From JACCXJ01 sp050740695 (GTDB lineage: Bacteria > Pseudomonadota > Gammaproteobacteria > JACCXJ01): a DNA stretch of 64,000 nucleotides. Positions 1 to 7,829 of the stretch are shown here, piece after piece. The notes under the pieces were generated by a model, which had not been told where the DNA came from, did no database searches, and saw nothing but the letters and a program-made list of their open reading frames with translations. The translations under genes were made by a program, and so were the position numbers. Within the stretch, counting starts at the first letter, position 1; every line of letters begins with the position of its first letter. The DNA lies in the NCBI GenBank assembly GCA_050740695.1, contig JBOIDR010000006.1, positions 1 through 64,000 on the forward strand, given 5' to 3'.

Positions 1-186
1 GGAAGACCTGATTCCATTCGCCGAACGGTTTGTTGGTTGTCAGGAGGATAGAGTGCTCTTGGTAGCGGCGGGTGACGACTTCGAAGAGCAGATCGGCGTA
101 GCGTGCGTCGTAGGACAGGTAGCCGAGATCGTCGATGGCGAGCACGGTGGGAGTGGTGTAGCGGCGCAGTCGGCGCGCGAGCGCGG
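1..186 (-). mobile_element. istB: IS21-family istB fragment (partial)
   Basis: Reverse-strand translation gives a continuous IstB-type AAA+ ATPase segment. It contains a Walker B-like AIDDLGYLSYD, then RYADLLFEVVTRRY, and the sensor-like LLTTNKPFGEWNQVF, typical of the helper ATPase of IS21 transposition. The fragment runs off the left window edge. On its 5' side it is cut near 186-190, where the sequence switches abruptly to a phosphoesterase gene. The Walker A region and N-terminus are therefore absent here, which indicates a truncated or rearranged insertion sequence. No terminal inverted repeat is visible in the window. Confidence 0.85.
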
Positions 187-189
187 TCG

Positions 190-510
190 GTGACAGTCGG
201 TCCATTCGTTATCGCCGAAAATGAACACGAAGGGGCGGCGGAAGGTCTGGAACGTATCAAAGCGTTGTTGGAAAACCGCGTCGGTGCACGGACTCGACCC
301 ACTCTTGAAGTCTCCGTCGTGCACGGTGAACTCCATGGGACTACCGTTGATGTCGGCGATCAAATTGGGAATGGTGACATTGACCTCAGTGGCGTTGTAG
401 CCGAGGTCGCCGATCAGCGCGAATTGGAACTTCAGGGCCAGAGCTGGGGTTGCCGGTAGCGCCATAAGGAAAACAGAGAGCACCCTGACCAGCACGAGCC
501 GCTTCTTCAT
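190..510 (-). pseudogene. Truncated exported metallophosphoesterase-like gene
   Basis: The start at 510 follows a good GGAGG site and gives a signal peptide (MKKRLVLVRVLSVFLMALPATPALA). The mature part continues with FALIGDLGYN, a VHDGDFKSGSSPC segment and VFIFGDNEWTDCHR, the metal-binding DGD and GDNEW pattern of calcineurin-like phosphoesterases. The homology stops at TDCHR, and the next bases belong to the istB fragment, read out of frame. The catalytic core beyond about residue 105 is missing, so the gene is inactive. It sits upstream of other phosphatase genes and was probably part of the same phosphorus-scavenging island. The exact family is less certain than the truncation. Confidence 0.75.
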
Positions 511-532
511 ACTTTCCTCCACTTTTAAAAGT

Positions 533-598
533 CCCCTCACCTGTCTTTCTCCCCAGAGGGGAGAGGGCAGCAGACGCGAAGCGACTGCGGGTGAGGGG
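533..598. repeat. Palindromic intergenic repeat (CCCCTCAC...GTGAGGGG)
   Basis: Outer arms CCCCTCAC (533-540) and GTGAGGGG (591-598) are exact inverted complements. They enclose an inner hairpin, TCTCCCC-AGA-GGGGAGA (548-564). The element fills the gap between the truncated phosphoesterase and the PhoX-like gene. It looks like a REP/MITE-class interspersed repeat rather than a terminator, because no T-tract follows. Confidence 0.6.
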
Positions 599-632
599 AA
601 TCTAATGTGATGAATTCAAATGCAACCTAGAT

Positions 633-2037
633 CTAGAGCAGGTTTTTGTTCCAGGGACCGGTGATGGCGAAGGTGATACCAGGGGTCTGGATGTTGACGA
701 ACAGCCACTCACCGTCGCGGCTGAAGCAGGCGCCTGCCCACTCTTTGTCTCGGAAGTCGCCGACGATGCCGTTTTTCTCGCCGTTGAGCACGATATTGTT
801 CTGGGCGAAGGGGAACGCGTCGCCCTCCTGGGTCAGGCCGATGAGCCGCTGTCCTACCAGGTCGCCGTCTTCACACAGCAGGATGCCGCCGCGTGGGCTG
901 ACCGTGATGTTATCCGGGTTGTCCAGCGTGGCCTCGGCAAGGGACTCATAGATCAGCCGCAGGCGCTGTTTCGACGTGCTGTATTCCCACACTTGGCCCT
1001 CGCCGAGGTCGCCGCCACTGGTCGAGACAAAGAATATCCGGCGACCGGCAGGCCAGCAGCCTTCGAGCCGCTTGAACGCGGCGCCGCCCCGTTCGAAGCC
1101 TTGCATGAAAACGCCGAGGGTGTCCGTGGTGCCGGGCGAGTTGAGGCGTTCGGGGAAGGGAATGTCCACCCACTCCACCGGGTATGTGGAACCGACTCCC
1201 ACACTGCCGGTGAGATCGGCTTGCTGGACACCGACCACCTTCAGCATCTGCAACTGCCCGCCCTGGGGGAGCTGGCCCGGGACGTTGGGCAGGAAGCGGT
1301 AGAAACCGGCGGTGCCACGATCTTCCGTCTCGTAAACGATGCCAGTCTTGCGGTCGACCGCGACCGCCCTCGTGGTTGAAGCGGCCCATGGCTGTGAGGG
1401 GCACAGGGGAAGCTTGAGCGAACGCCGGCGATTCAAAAACCCACCCGTGGGTCGCACCGGCCGTTGTACTCAAATTCTCCTCGCAGGTCAGCCAACTTCC
1501 CCAGGGGGTCCCGCCACCGGCGCAATTGCGGATGGTGCCGGTGAGGCTGGCCACCGCCGAGCCTTCCCACTGACCTTCCCTCAGGTTGAACACCAGATTC
1601 GTCGTGCCTCCGCCGGCCAGCGGGTCGTAGGTGATGGCGCTGTCCCCGAATGGCGTACCAAGGCCGACCTCTTGGTTACGGACAAGAACCACCCGGCCGC
1701 GCTGCGTCGCAACGATGCCCATGCCGTCGTGTAACGCTGGGGTCGGTGTTCCATCGGACAGCGGGTCGCCCGTCCAGCCGAACGATATGTAGCGGAAGCC
1801 TCGAGGGAGCCGTATCAGCGGCAGGCCCGTAATCTCGTCTGCTGCCTCAAACAACGGACCATAGCCGGAAGCGGTCTGAGTACGGGTGGACCCGGCCATA
1901 AGCGCCTGTAGCGGCCCACCGGCCACAGCCAGTCCGCCCAGCGCCAGGGCGCTTCTGCGGAGGAAGGTGCGGCGATCTATCCCCTGCTCGGAGATAGCGG
2001 GATGCACCGCATTTGCCGAGCGTTCTTCATCGCTCAT
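633..2037 (-). pseudogene. PhoX-type (DUF839) phosphatase, frameshifted
   Basis: The start at 2037 (MSDEERSANAVHP) follows a GGGGG stretch and leads into a twin-arginine signal, RRTFLRRSALALGGLAVAGG, as expected for Tat-exported PhoX enzymes. The body shows DUF839/PhoX features: RLPRGFRYISFGWTG, a TCEEN segment, GRFNHE and VDRKTGIVYETEDR, then SPRGGILLCEDG. After GRFNHE the frame changes. Removing one base from the CCC run at 1367-1369 restores a continuous protein of about 468 residues ending at 633. PhoX enzymes are calcium/iron-dependent extracytoplasmic phosphomonoesterases. The frameshift is either real decay or a homopolymer sequencing error. Confidence 0.8.
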
Positions 2038-2904
2038 GTCATAACCCCCTAGTATAAATGTGAAATTCCTGCCTGCGATGGAATAATTTACAGGCTGGAT
2101 TCGTGCGGTGGCTAAATGCGCCGCGCACGCGCAAAGGCACTGTAACAAGCGAATATGACAACCATGTGAGAGGATGAAGAACTTTGTATGAAGAGAATCT
2201 TCTACGCGACAAAAATCCAGTGCTTCGTCCGGGTGGTTTTGATGAATGTCATTGTGAGGAGCGTAGCGACAGGGGATCTCGCTGTGGCAGCGAGGGTGAG
2301 GGGATTAAAAGGGGAACTTCTCCATTGTTATCTGCGCTCATGGCCATGAGCTGAGAGTCGCCGAGCGGTCTTCGCGGCAGCCAACGTCGCGCCTGTCGTT
2401 AACCACTTCGAAAGTTACGCTTGGGAACTGCCCCGGACGTCTTCCACGTGATTCGAGCGCACGGTGCCGTGCCGGTCCAGCATCCTTTTGAGTCGTGGAT
2501 CCGCCACCGCGGCGCGTCGCGAGAACGGTGAGGATCCGGTCCGGTGGGCCGTTCTGCCGGCCTCGCGACACAGGCTCGCATTGACAGAGTTGCCGCGGAG
2601 GGCGAAGCCCTTGCGCAGAGGGACATCCCAGACCCAGACCTGGGTGCTAGGGCCTCAGTGATGGTGACGCGCGTCCAACCCTTCTGCATTACTGGTTCTG
2701 ATTGCAAATCGAGGATGCGATGCCGACGAGGTGGCGCGAGCTCAGCGCCGTGTCCGCGAAATCGGAAAACGGCCCATCCGCCGACGCGATCCGCATCCCG
2801 CCCACGGACCTGATACCACGCGCCCGACGGGGTCACCGAGGAGGGCTGGTTCGCCCTATGCTCCTACGAGGCGAAACCGAAAGGGGGCATGCCCGTACGG
2901 TCGC
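2038..2904. other. Non-coding or degraded stretch
   Basis: Only short, overlapping open frames on both strands occur here, and none has a recognisable domain or ribosome-binding site. Around 2243-2311 a REP-like sequence is present: a GTGAGGAGCGTAGCGACAG stretch followed by an imperfect TCTCGCTGTGGCAGCGAG hairpin. The rest may be degraded coding sequence, but I cannot assign it. Confidence 0.4.
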
Positions 2905-4032
2905 TCAACGGTAAAGGAAGCGTACGAGGTCTTTGTTGTCGGAGAATGCCGATGCGTCCGGCGCCAAGCCGTCGCAGTTGTGGATCAGCAGCGGGACATC
3001 CATCTCGTAGAGCGACCCATGCGCGCGGTAGCCCGGATCGAGATCGGCATACGCGCTGTCCATCTCGCCGAACATGGTATCGCGATCGCCCAGGACCACC
3101 ATATCGCCGATGCGCTTCAACGGCAGATGAAACCGGCTGGCGGCCTCTCCGCTCGGCAAAAGGCCCTCGTTGCCGGGCAGCGCGCACAGGCACGCCTCGA
3201 CTCGTGCGTAGTCGTTGGGATCGTGGAGCCACAACCAGGCGCAGCCGCTGTAGTTCTTGTGGTGCTCGATGTAGTAATCGCGTTCGAGGGACAGCATAAA
3301 GCGGATCAGGCTACCGGCCTCCTCGCAGACCCGGGTGAGATCCCAGCAGCGGGTCTTGAAGTTCATGCCGTGGTCCGCCGTGATGAAAAAGGCCGCATCC
3401 GGCGCCACGGCGCGCGCTTCGCCGATCAGCGCATCGATGCGCTGCAGGTGTGCCTGGGACTCGGGTGCCTCGGGCGGCCAACGGTGCATCGGATAGTCGG
3501 TCGTATGCACGTATATCAGTCCGAGGTCCGGCCGGGTCTTCAGGAGGTCCACAGCAACCTGCCACAGCCAGTAGTTGATCTCCCGGCTGTAGATCCCCGG
3601 CGGTGGTCCGTGACGCACGACGAGATCGGCCGGCGGGTCTTCGGCAGTCGCCGCGAGCGCGACGCCCTTGTTGAACAGCTCGAGTGTCTTGCGTTTCGCC
3701 GATAAGAGCCCCGCGCACACACCACAACGTTGTGCACGTTGAAACAGGGTCTCGACGCGGATGAGATCGCCCGAGTTCATGTAGGCGGCCTGTCCACGCT
3801 CCTCGTCGAAGTAGGAGTTGGCGCAGATCCCGTGCTCGGCAGGCCACGCCCCACAGCTAATGGAGACATTGTTGACGTTCGTCACGCTCGGGAACATCGC
3901 CGAAACCGGCCGGTAGAACCCCTCCGCCATCAGACGGCGTAGGTTCGGCATCGGGGTTGCTGCCAGGTAGTCGAGGCCGAAACCGTCGATCATGGCGACC
4001 ACGACCCGCTGGTGTTGGCTCTTGGTGGGCAT
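2905..4032 (-). CDS. Phosphonoacetate hydrolase-like alkaline phosphatase superfamily protein
   Basis: This 375-residue protein begins at 4032 with GGGAG nine bases upstream. It belongs to the alkaline phosphatase/nucleotide pyrophosphatase superfamily. VVVAMIDGFGLDYL carries the first metal aspartate, and FPSVTNVNNVSI the nucleophilic threonine region. HTTDYPMHRWPPEAPESQAH and FFITADHGMN supply the remaining metal ligands (Asp and His). The DGFGLDYL and TNVNN motifs match phosphonoacetate hydrolase (PhnA), which splits phosphonoacetate into acetate and phosphate. No signal peptide is visible, so it probably acts in the cytoplasm. It is the last gene of a minus-strand group with a methyltransferase and a PhnE-type permease, which supports an organophosphonate role. 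The exact substrate is inferred. Confidence 0.75.
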   Translation of the reverse strand: MPTKSQHQRVVVAMIDGFGLDYLAATPMPNLRRLMAEGFYRPVSAMFPSVTNVNNVSISCGAWPAEHGICANSYFDEERGQAAYMNSGDLIRVETLFQRAQRCGVCAGLLSAKRKTLELFNKGVALAATAEDPPADLVVRHGPPPGIYSREINYWLWQVAVDLLKTRPDLGLIYVHTTDYPMHRWPPEAPESQAHLQRIDALIGEARAVAPDAAFFITADHGMNFKTRCWDLTRVCEEAGSLIRFMLSLERDYYIEHHKNYSGCAWLWLHDPNDYARVEACLCALPGNEGLLPSGEAASRFHLPLKRIGDMVVLGDRDTMFGEMDSAYADLDPGYRAHGSLYEMDVPLLIHNCDGLAPDASAFSDNKDLVRFLYR

Positions 4033-4059
4033 TCGGTTACTCCCATACATTCTTTGGCA

Positions 4060-4718
4060 TCACCTCGCGCGCTCGGCGAGGATATGCCAGTGGTAGGTGT
4101 CGACGCGCTCGGAAACGGCGAGCGGCCAGAGCGAGTGTTCGTAAAGGAGTGCGCGCAAACAACGCTCGTCGAGATAGTGGTGTGGATGCGCCTTTTCGGG
4201 ATGGTCGAGGTCGATATAGGTATCGCGCCGGACCCGTTGGCCGCGCCCGAAAGAAGCCTGGCGTTTGGAGAGACAGGTCGCCTGCAGGAGAGCGCCGGTT
4301 CTCAACACGCGTGTGATCTCACGGAGCGCATTTTCCAAGGCAGCCCGATCGCCATGGTAGATCACGTTCCAGGCGAGAACGTAGTCGAAGGCGCCGCGCC
4401 GAAAGGGTAGTCTCGTCATGCCCGCGCACACCGCGTGCACACGGAGCCCCTCAGCCGTTGCCGTGTGCCGGGTGCGCGTAAGACCGTGAGAGCGCTGAGG
4501 TCGAGCGCATATACCTCGAAGCCCGCGCTGGCGAGGAGCCGCGTGTGCCGGCCCGCGCCACAGCCGAGGTCGAGCACCTGGCGCGTGCCACGCGCCCTCA
4601 GCGCCGCGAGTAGGTCCTCCACTTCTGTCTCCGGTACCTGCCAGCGCTGGTCGGGAAGCCGGAATCCCCAGCGCTCATCCCAGAACGGGCAGCGGCCGGC
4701 ATCCAAAGCGTCGAGCAT
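4060..4718 (-). pseudogene. Class I SAM methyltransferase, frameshifted
   Basis: The start at 4718 lies two bases beyond the phnE stop, so translation is probably coupled. The first frame contains the SAM-binding motif LDLGCGAGRHTRLLASAG and the motif II acidic segment YALDLS. Near 4485-4490 the frame shifts by one base. The second frame continues with AEGLRVHAVCAGMTRLPFRRGAFDYVLAWNVIYH and EITRVLRTGALL, the normal second half of a UbiE/SmtA-like fold. Combined length would be about 219 residues. The substrate is unknown. Its place between a phosphonate permease and a phosphonoacetate hydrolase-like gene suggests work on a phosphonate or on its breakdown product, but this is inference. Confidence 0.7.
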
Positions 4719-4720
4719 GC

Positions 4721-5493
4721 TCAGATCACGCGGCGCCGGAGCCATGCGCTTGTGTGCTCGACGGCCAGGACCAGGACGAACAAGGCCAGGATGATGGTTG
4801 CAGCTCGCGAGTACTCGAACATGTCCATCGCGACCTTGAGCTCGATGCCAATCCCGCCCGCGCCCACGATCCCGAGGATCACCGATGAGCGTACCGCCTT
4901 CTCCAGGCTGAAGAGCGCCGAGTTGATGAAGGACGGCATGGCTGCCGGGACCACCGCGCAGAACACCGCGCTGGCGCGCCCGGCTCCGAGGGCCGCGAGC
5001 GCCTCCTGGGGTCCGCGATCGACCTCCTCCATCGCCTCGGCGAAGAACCGGCCACAGAAACCGATGGTGTCGACAATGATGGTGAGCGTGCCGGCAAACG
5101 GGCCAAGGCCCACGGTGGCGACGAAGAATATCGCCCAGACCAGATCGGGTACGGTGCGAAAAAACCAGATGAGGCCGCGCGCCGAGTGATAGCAAACTAC
5201 GTGGGGCGTGAGCTGGCGCGCGGCCAAGACAGCCAGCGCAAAGGCCCCGGCGATCCCCAGGGCCGCGCCCACCACGGCCATGAGAAAGGTTTCGCCGAGC
5301 GCGCGTCCGATGGGCACCAGGCGGGTCGGATCCGGCGGCAGCATCTCGGAGAGAATGTCGTCCGACGTTGGGCAGGCCGGCAATCAGATCGCCAGGCGAA
5401 AACCCGATCGAATCCGAGTGCCGACAACAATGCGACGAGACGCCAGGCACCGTCACGGTCTAGCCGAGCGCAGACAGGGCCCCGGCACGTCAT
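4721..5493 (-). pseudogene. phnE: PhnE-like phosphonate ABC transporter permease, two frameshifts
   Basis: The long intact part (from about 5360 down to 4721) is a PhnE-type inner-membrane permease. It has several hydrophobic helices, IWFFRTVPDLVWAIFFV, and the EAA loop EALAALGAGRASAVFCAVVP that contacts the ATPase. Upstream coding sequence is spread over three frames: GAWRLVALLSALGFD, then FSPGDLIAGLPNVG, then DILSEMLPPDPTRLVPIGRAL. Shifts near 5405-5415 and near 5365 are needed to join them. In working systems PhnE acts with the ATPase PhnC and binding protein PhnD; neither is present next to it here. The gene is either inactive or carries assembly errors. Confidence 0.75.
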
Positions 5494-6005
5494 GCATCGT
5501 AGAGGGCACGTAACTCCGACCTTCCCAGTGCACGGCTCGGTGCATCGAGCCGGATCGCCCCGATTCTCAAGCCGAGCACCCGGTCCGGCCCCGGATATGG
5601 TGTCTTTTGAGGGCCGAGACGCAGCCCTCTGTGGGCGCCACGCTCGGTCCTGGATAGGCCCGCCACGAGAAACCGAGCCAATACCGACATCATTGAGTAT
5701 GTGTATGGTCGATGACCGGACGATGGCAATCCGATGAACATCGCGTTACCGGCGGCTCTGCATGAGGCGCCGGGCGGCGTCGGTGCAAAGCACGGGCGCC
5801 CGGTGGATGAGCCGTTCGCGATGAGGAGGAGGAGCGCTGGCCCCACACGGTGCCGTCACGCCTGAGTCACATTTCCTTGGCACACTTCTTCGGAAGGCGC
5901 GGTAAGCGCCCTACCTAGCGAGCCATTGGTAGCCTTTTCGCCCCGAGATGAGTCGGCTGTTCGAGGTGGCTTTGATAGATACCCAGTGATCGGAGGTAAC
6001 ACCCT
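5494..6005. other. Intergenic stretch without a supported gene
   Basis: A 118-residue open frame on the minus strand (5490-5846) has low-complexity arginine/proline composition, no domain and no convincing start, so it is not called. phnC and phnD, expected near phnE, are not detectable. An AGGAGG-like site at about 5993-5998 belongs to the next gene. Confidence 0.4.
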
Positions 6006-7589
6006 ATGCGCCGCGTTGGTGAATGGCTGAATCCAACCTTGCCCGGGGCTGCCGGCCCCGGACGAGGAGCGAGATCGGTGGCCTTTTGTCTCCTCGCGTC
6101 ATTTGTGGGATCGACAGTCGCCGCGACCCTCACGGCCCGAGCCGTGCTCCCCGCGATGACCTTCTTCGCTCCGGGCCCGACCTCGGGCAAGCTCATCGGG
6201 CCCGGACCGTTCAATGGCATTGTCCCGCCATTCCTGGACAGGCAACCCATACAAGGCTTCTCGGGCGCGCTCGATCGGGGCGACGGCACATTCGAGGTGA
6301 TGGCCGATAACGGCTTTGGCGCAAAGGACAACTCTGCGGACTTTCATCTGCGTGTTTACACCGTGCGCCCGAGCTTCGTGACCGCTAGCGGCGGGAACGC
6401 CGACGTGACGGTGGAGCGTTTCATGGAGCTGACCGATCCCAAGCGTCGTTCCGGCTTCCCGATTCAAAACGAGAACGTGCTCGGAAGGGTGCTGACCGGT
6501 GCCGATTTCGACATCGAATCGATTCAAAGCGGGCGCGACGGTAGCCTTTGGATCGGGGATGAATTCGGGCCGTTCGTGCTACACGTGGCCGCGTCCGGGG
6601 AGCTGCTCGATGCGCCTTTTCCGACACCGGGCGTGCAGAGCGACTCGAACCCCTTCATCCCCGCCGGTAGCGGAAACTTGCCGAATAGCCGCGGCTTTGA
6701 AGGCATGGCCATTTCGCCCGATGGTCGCTTCTTATACCCGATGCTGGAAGGAGCGCTGAAGACCGATCCGGATCCCAAGCTCACGCTCCGCATCTTCGAG
6801 TTCGACACCGTGGCAAAGGCCTTCACTGGGAGGCTCTGGCGTTACCGCTTGGAGGACCCGGGCAACGCCTTGGGCGATCTCCAGGCCATCAACGACCATG
6901 AGTTTCTCATCATCGAGCGGGACGGAGCCCAGGGACCTGCCGCGGCGCTCAAGAAGGTCTTCAAGATCGATCTATTGCAGACCGATTCCGACGGCTTCGT
7001 GAGCAAGGTCGAGGTGCTGGACCTCCTCGACATCGCCGATCCAAACGGGATCTCGACCTCCGCCCCCTCACCCCGCCCCGGAGACTTCGGTCTCGGCGAT
7101 GGATTCAGGTTTCCCTTCGTCACCATCGAAGACGTGGTGATCCTGTCGCCTTCGGAGCTCCTGGTCATCAACGACAACAACTTTCCGTTCTCGGCCGGCC
7201 GTAATGTGAGCCTTCCCGATGACAATGAATTCATTCAGGTCCTACTCGACGACGCGCTCGGCGTGGACCCGGAAGTGCTCGTTCGGCCAACGCTTTCGAC
7301 GGCGCGCGAGGAGCTTTTGGCCGCAGCGCATGCGGCACTCACGGGCGCGTTCGACGACGCCGGTGGATCGGGGGCGCTCGCCCTTGCGGCAATAACACGC
7401 GCCCGGGACCTGTTCCGCTTACACGAGCCGAAGAGGCTCGAAAAGCGGCTCCACCGTTTGCTCGAAGCGAAAAAGCTTACCGGAGCCGCGCTCGACAAGG
7501 CGGAACTCGGCCGATCGGAGCAGGCCGCTGCCGGCTTCATCGCAGCCCGGCGCTTGATCGGTGAGGCCCTGGCGGGAGTGAAGAATTAG
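6006..7589 (+). CDS. Exported esterase-like phytase family protein
   Basis: This 527-residue protein has a strong GGAGG site about 8 bases before ATG and a hydrophobic N-terminal segment, VAFCLLASFVGSTVAATLTA, that should direct export. The central part matches the esterase-like activity of phytase family (PF13449 type): GFSGALDRGDGTFEVMADNGFGAKDNS, DIESIQSGRDGSLWIGDEFGPFVLH, SRGFEGMAISPDGRFLYPMLEG and LLVINDNNFPFS. These repeated acidic segments form the beta-propeller active-site face. The last 100 residues are helical, lysine/alanine-rich and probably a stalk. It lies between phosphatase genes and probably releases phosphate from organic esters outside the cell. The activity itself is inferred. 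Confidence 0.8.
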   Translation: MRRVGEWLNPTLPGAAGPGRGARSVAFCLLASFVGSTVAATLTARAVLPAMTFFAPGPTSGKLIGPGPFNGIVPPFLDRQPIQGFSGALDRGDGTFEVMADNGFGAKDNSADFHLRVYTVRPSFVTASGGNADVTVERFMELTDPKRRSGFPIQNENVLGRVLTGADFDIESIQSGRDGSLWIGDEFGPFVLHVAASGELLDAPFPTPGVQSDSNPFIPAGSGNLPNSRGFEGMAISPDGRFLYPMLEGALKTDPDPKLTLRIFEFDTVAKAFTGRLWRYRLEDPGNALGDLQAINDHEFLIIERDGAQGPAAALKKVFKIDLLQTDSDGFVSKVEVLDLLDIADPNGISTSAPSPRPGDFGLGDGFRFPFVTIEDVVILSPSELLVINDNNFPFSAGRNVSLPDDNEFIQVLLDDALGVDPEVLVRPTLSTAREELLAAAHAALTGAFDDAGGSGALALAAITRARDLFRLHEPKRLEKRLHRLLEAKKLTGAALDKAELGRSEQAAAGFIAARRLIGEALAGVKN

Positions 7590-7620
7590 CGTGCCAACTC
7601 TACCGCGGGTGTTTGCGCAG

Positions 7621-7769
7621 AAATGTAGGGTGGGTTCGGCATGCCCTTTATGCCGCAACCCACCGACTTGGCCGCGCAGCGGGCCTCCTTCCCAAGCCGT
7701 ACTCCAAAGTGTCGGCCGACGGGTTGGTGGGTTACGCCGCAAACAGCCCGGCTAACCCACCCTACATTT
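7621..7769. repeat. Palindromic MITE-like element with 16-bp perfect arms
   Basis: AAATGTAGGGTGGGTT (7621-7636) and AACCCACCCTACATTT (7754-7769) are perfect reverse complements 117 bases apart. Inside them a second, imperfect inverted pair (CAACCCACCGAC near 7653 and GTTGGTGGGTT near 7722) makes a nested hairpin. The TGTAGGGTGGGTT family is a widespread interspersed repeat in proteobacteria. It lies between the phytase-like gene and the phosphodiesterase gene, outside both coding regions. Confidence 0.75.
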
Positions 7770-7829
7770 TATCCGAAGCGCGAGAGGACCCCCGATGCCA
7801 ACCGATCCTGCGAGCACGAGGGCCGCGTG

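Noticed and set aside
40..540. A single 166-residue minus-strand protein
   Set aside because: It joins a phosphoesterase N-terminus to an out-of-frame reading of istB. I split it into two truncated genes.
2140..2165. Possible Pho box upstream of the PhoX-like gene (TTGTCATATTCGCTTGTTACAG on the minus strand, shortened: TGTCA-N8-TGTTA)
   Set aside because: The repeat spacing is 13 bases, not the 11 required for PhoB.
2399..2836. 145-residue minus-strand open frame
   Set aside because: No domain, no ribosome-binding site, and similar-length frames exist on the other strand.
5876..5892. TGGCACA-CTTC-TTCG as a sigma-54 promoter for the phytase-like gene
   Set aside because: The -12 element lacks the required GC at the correct spacing.
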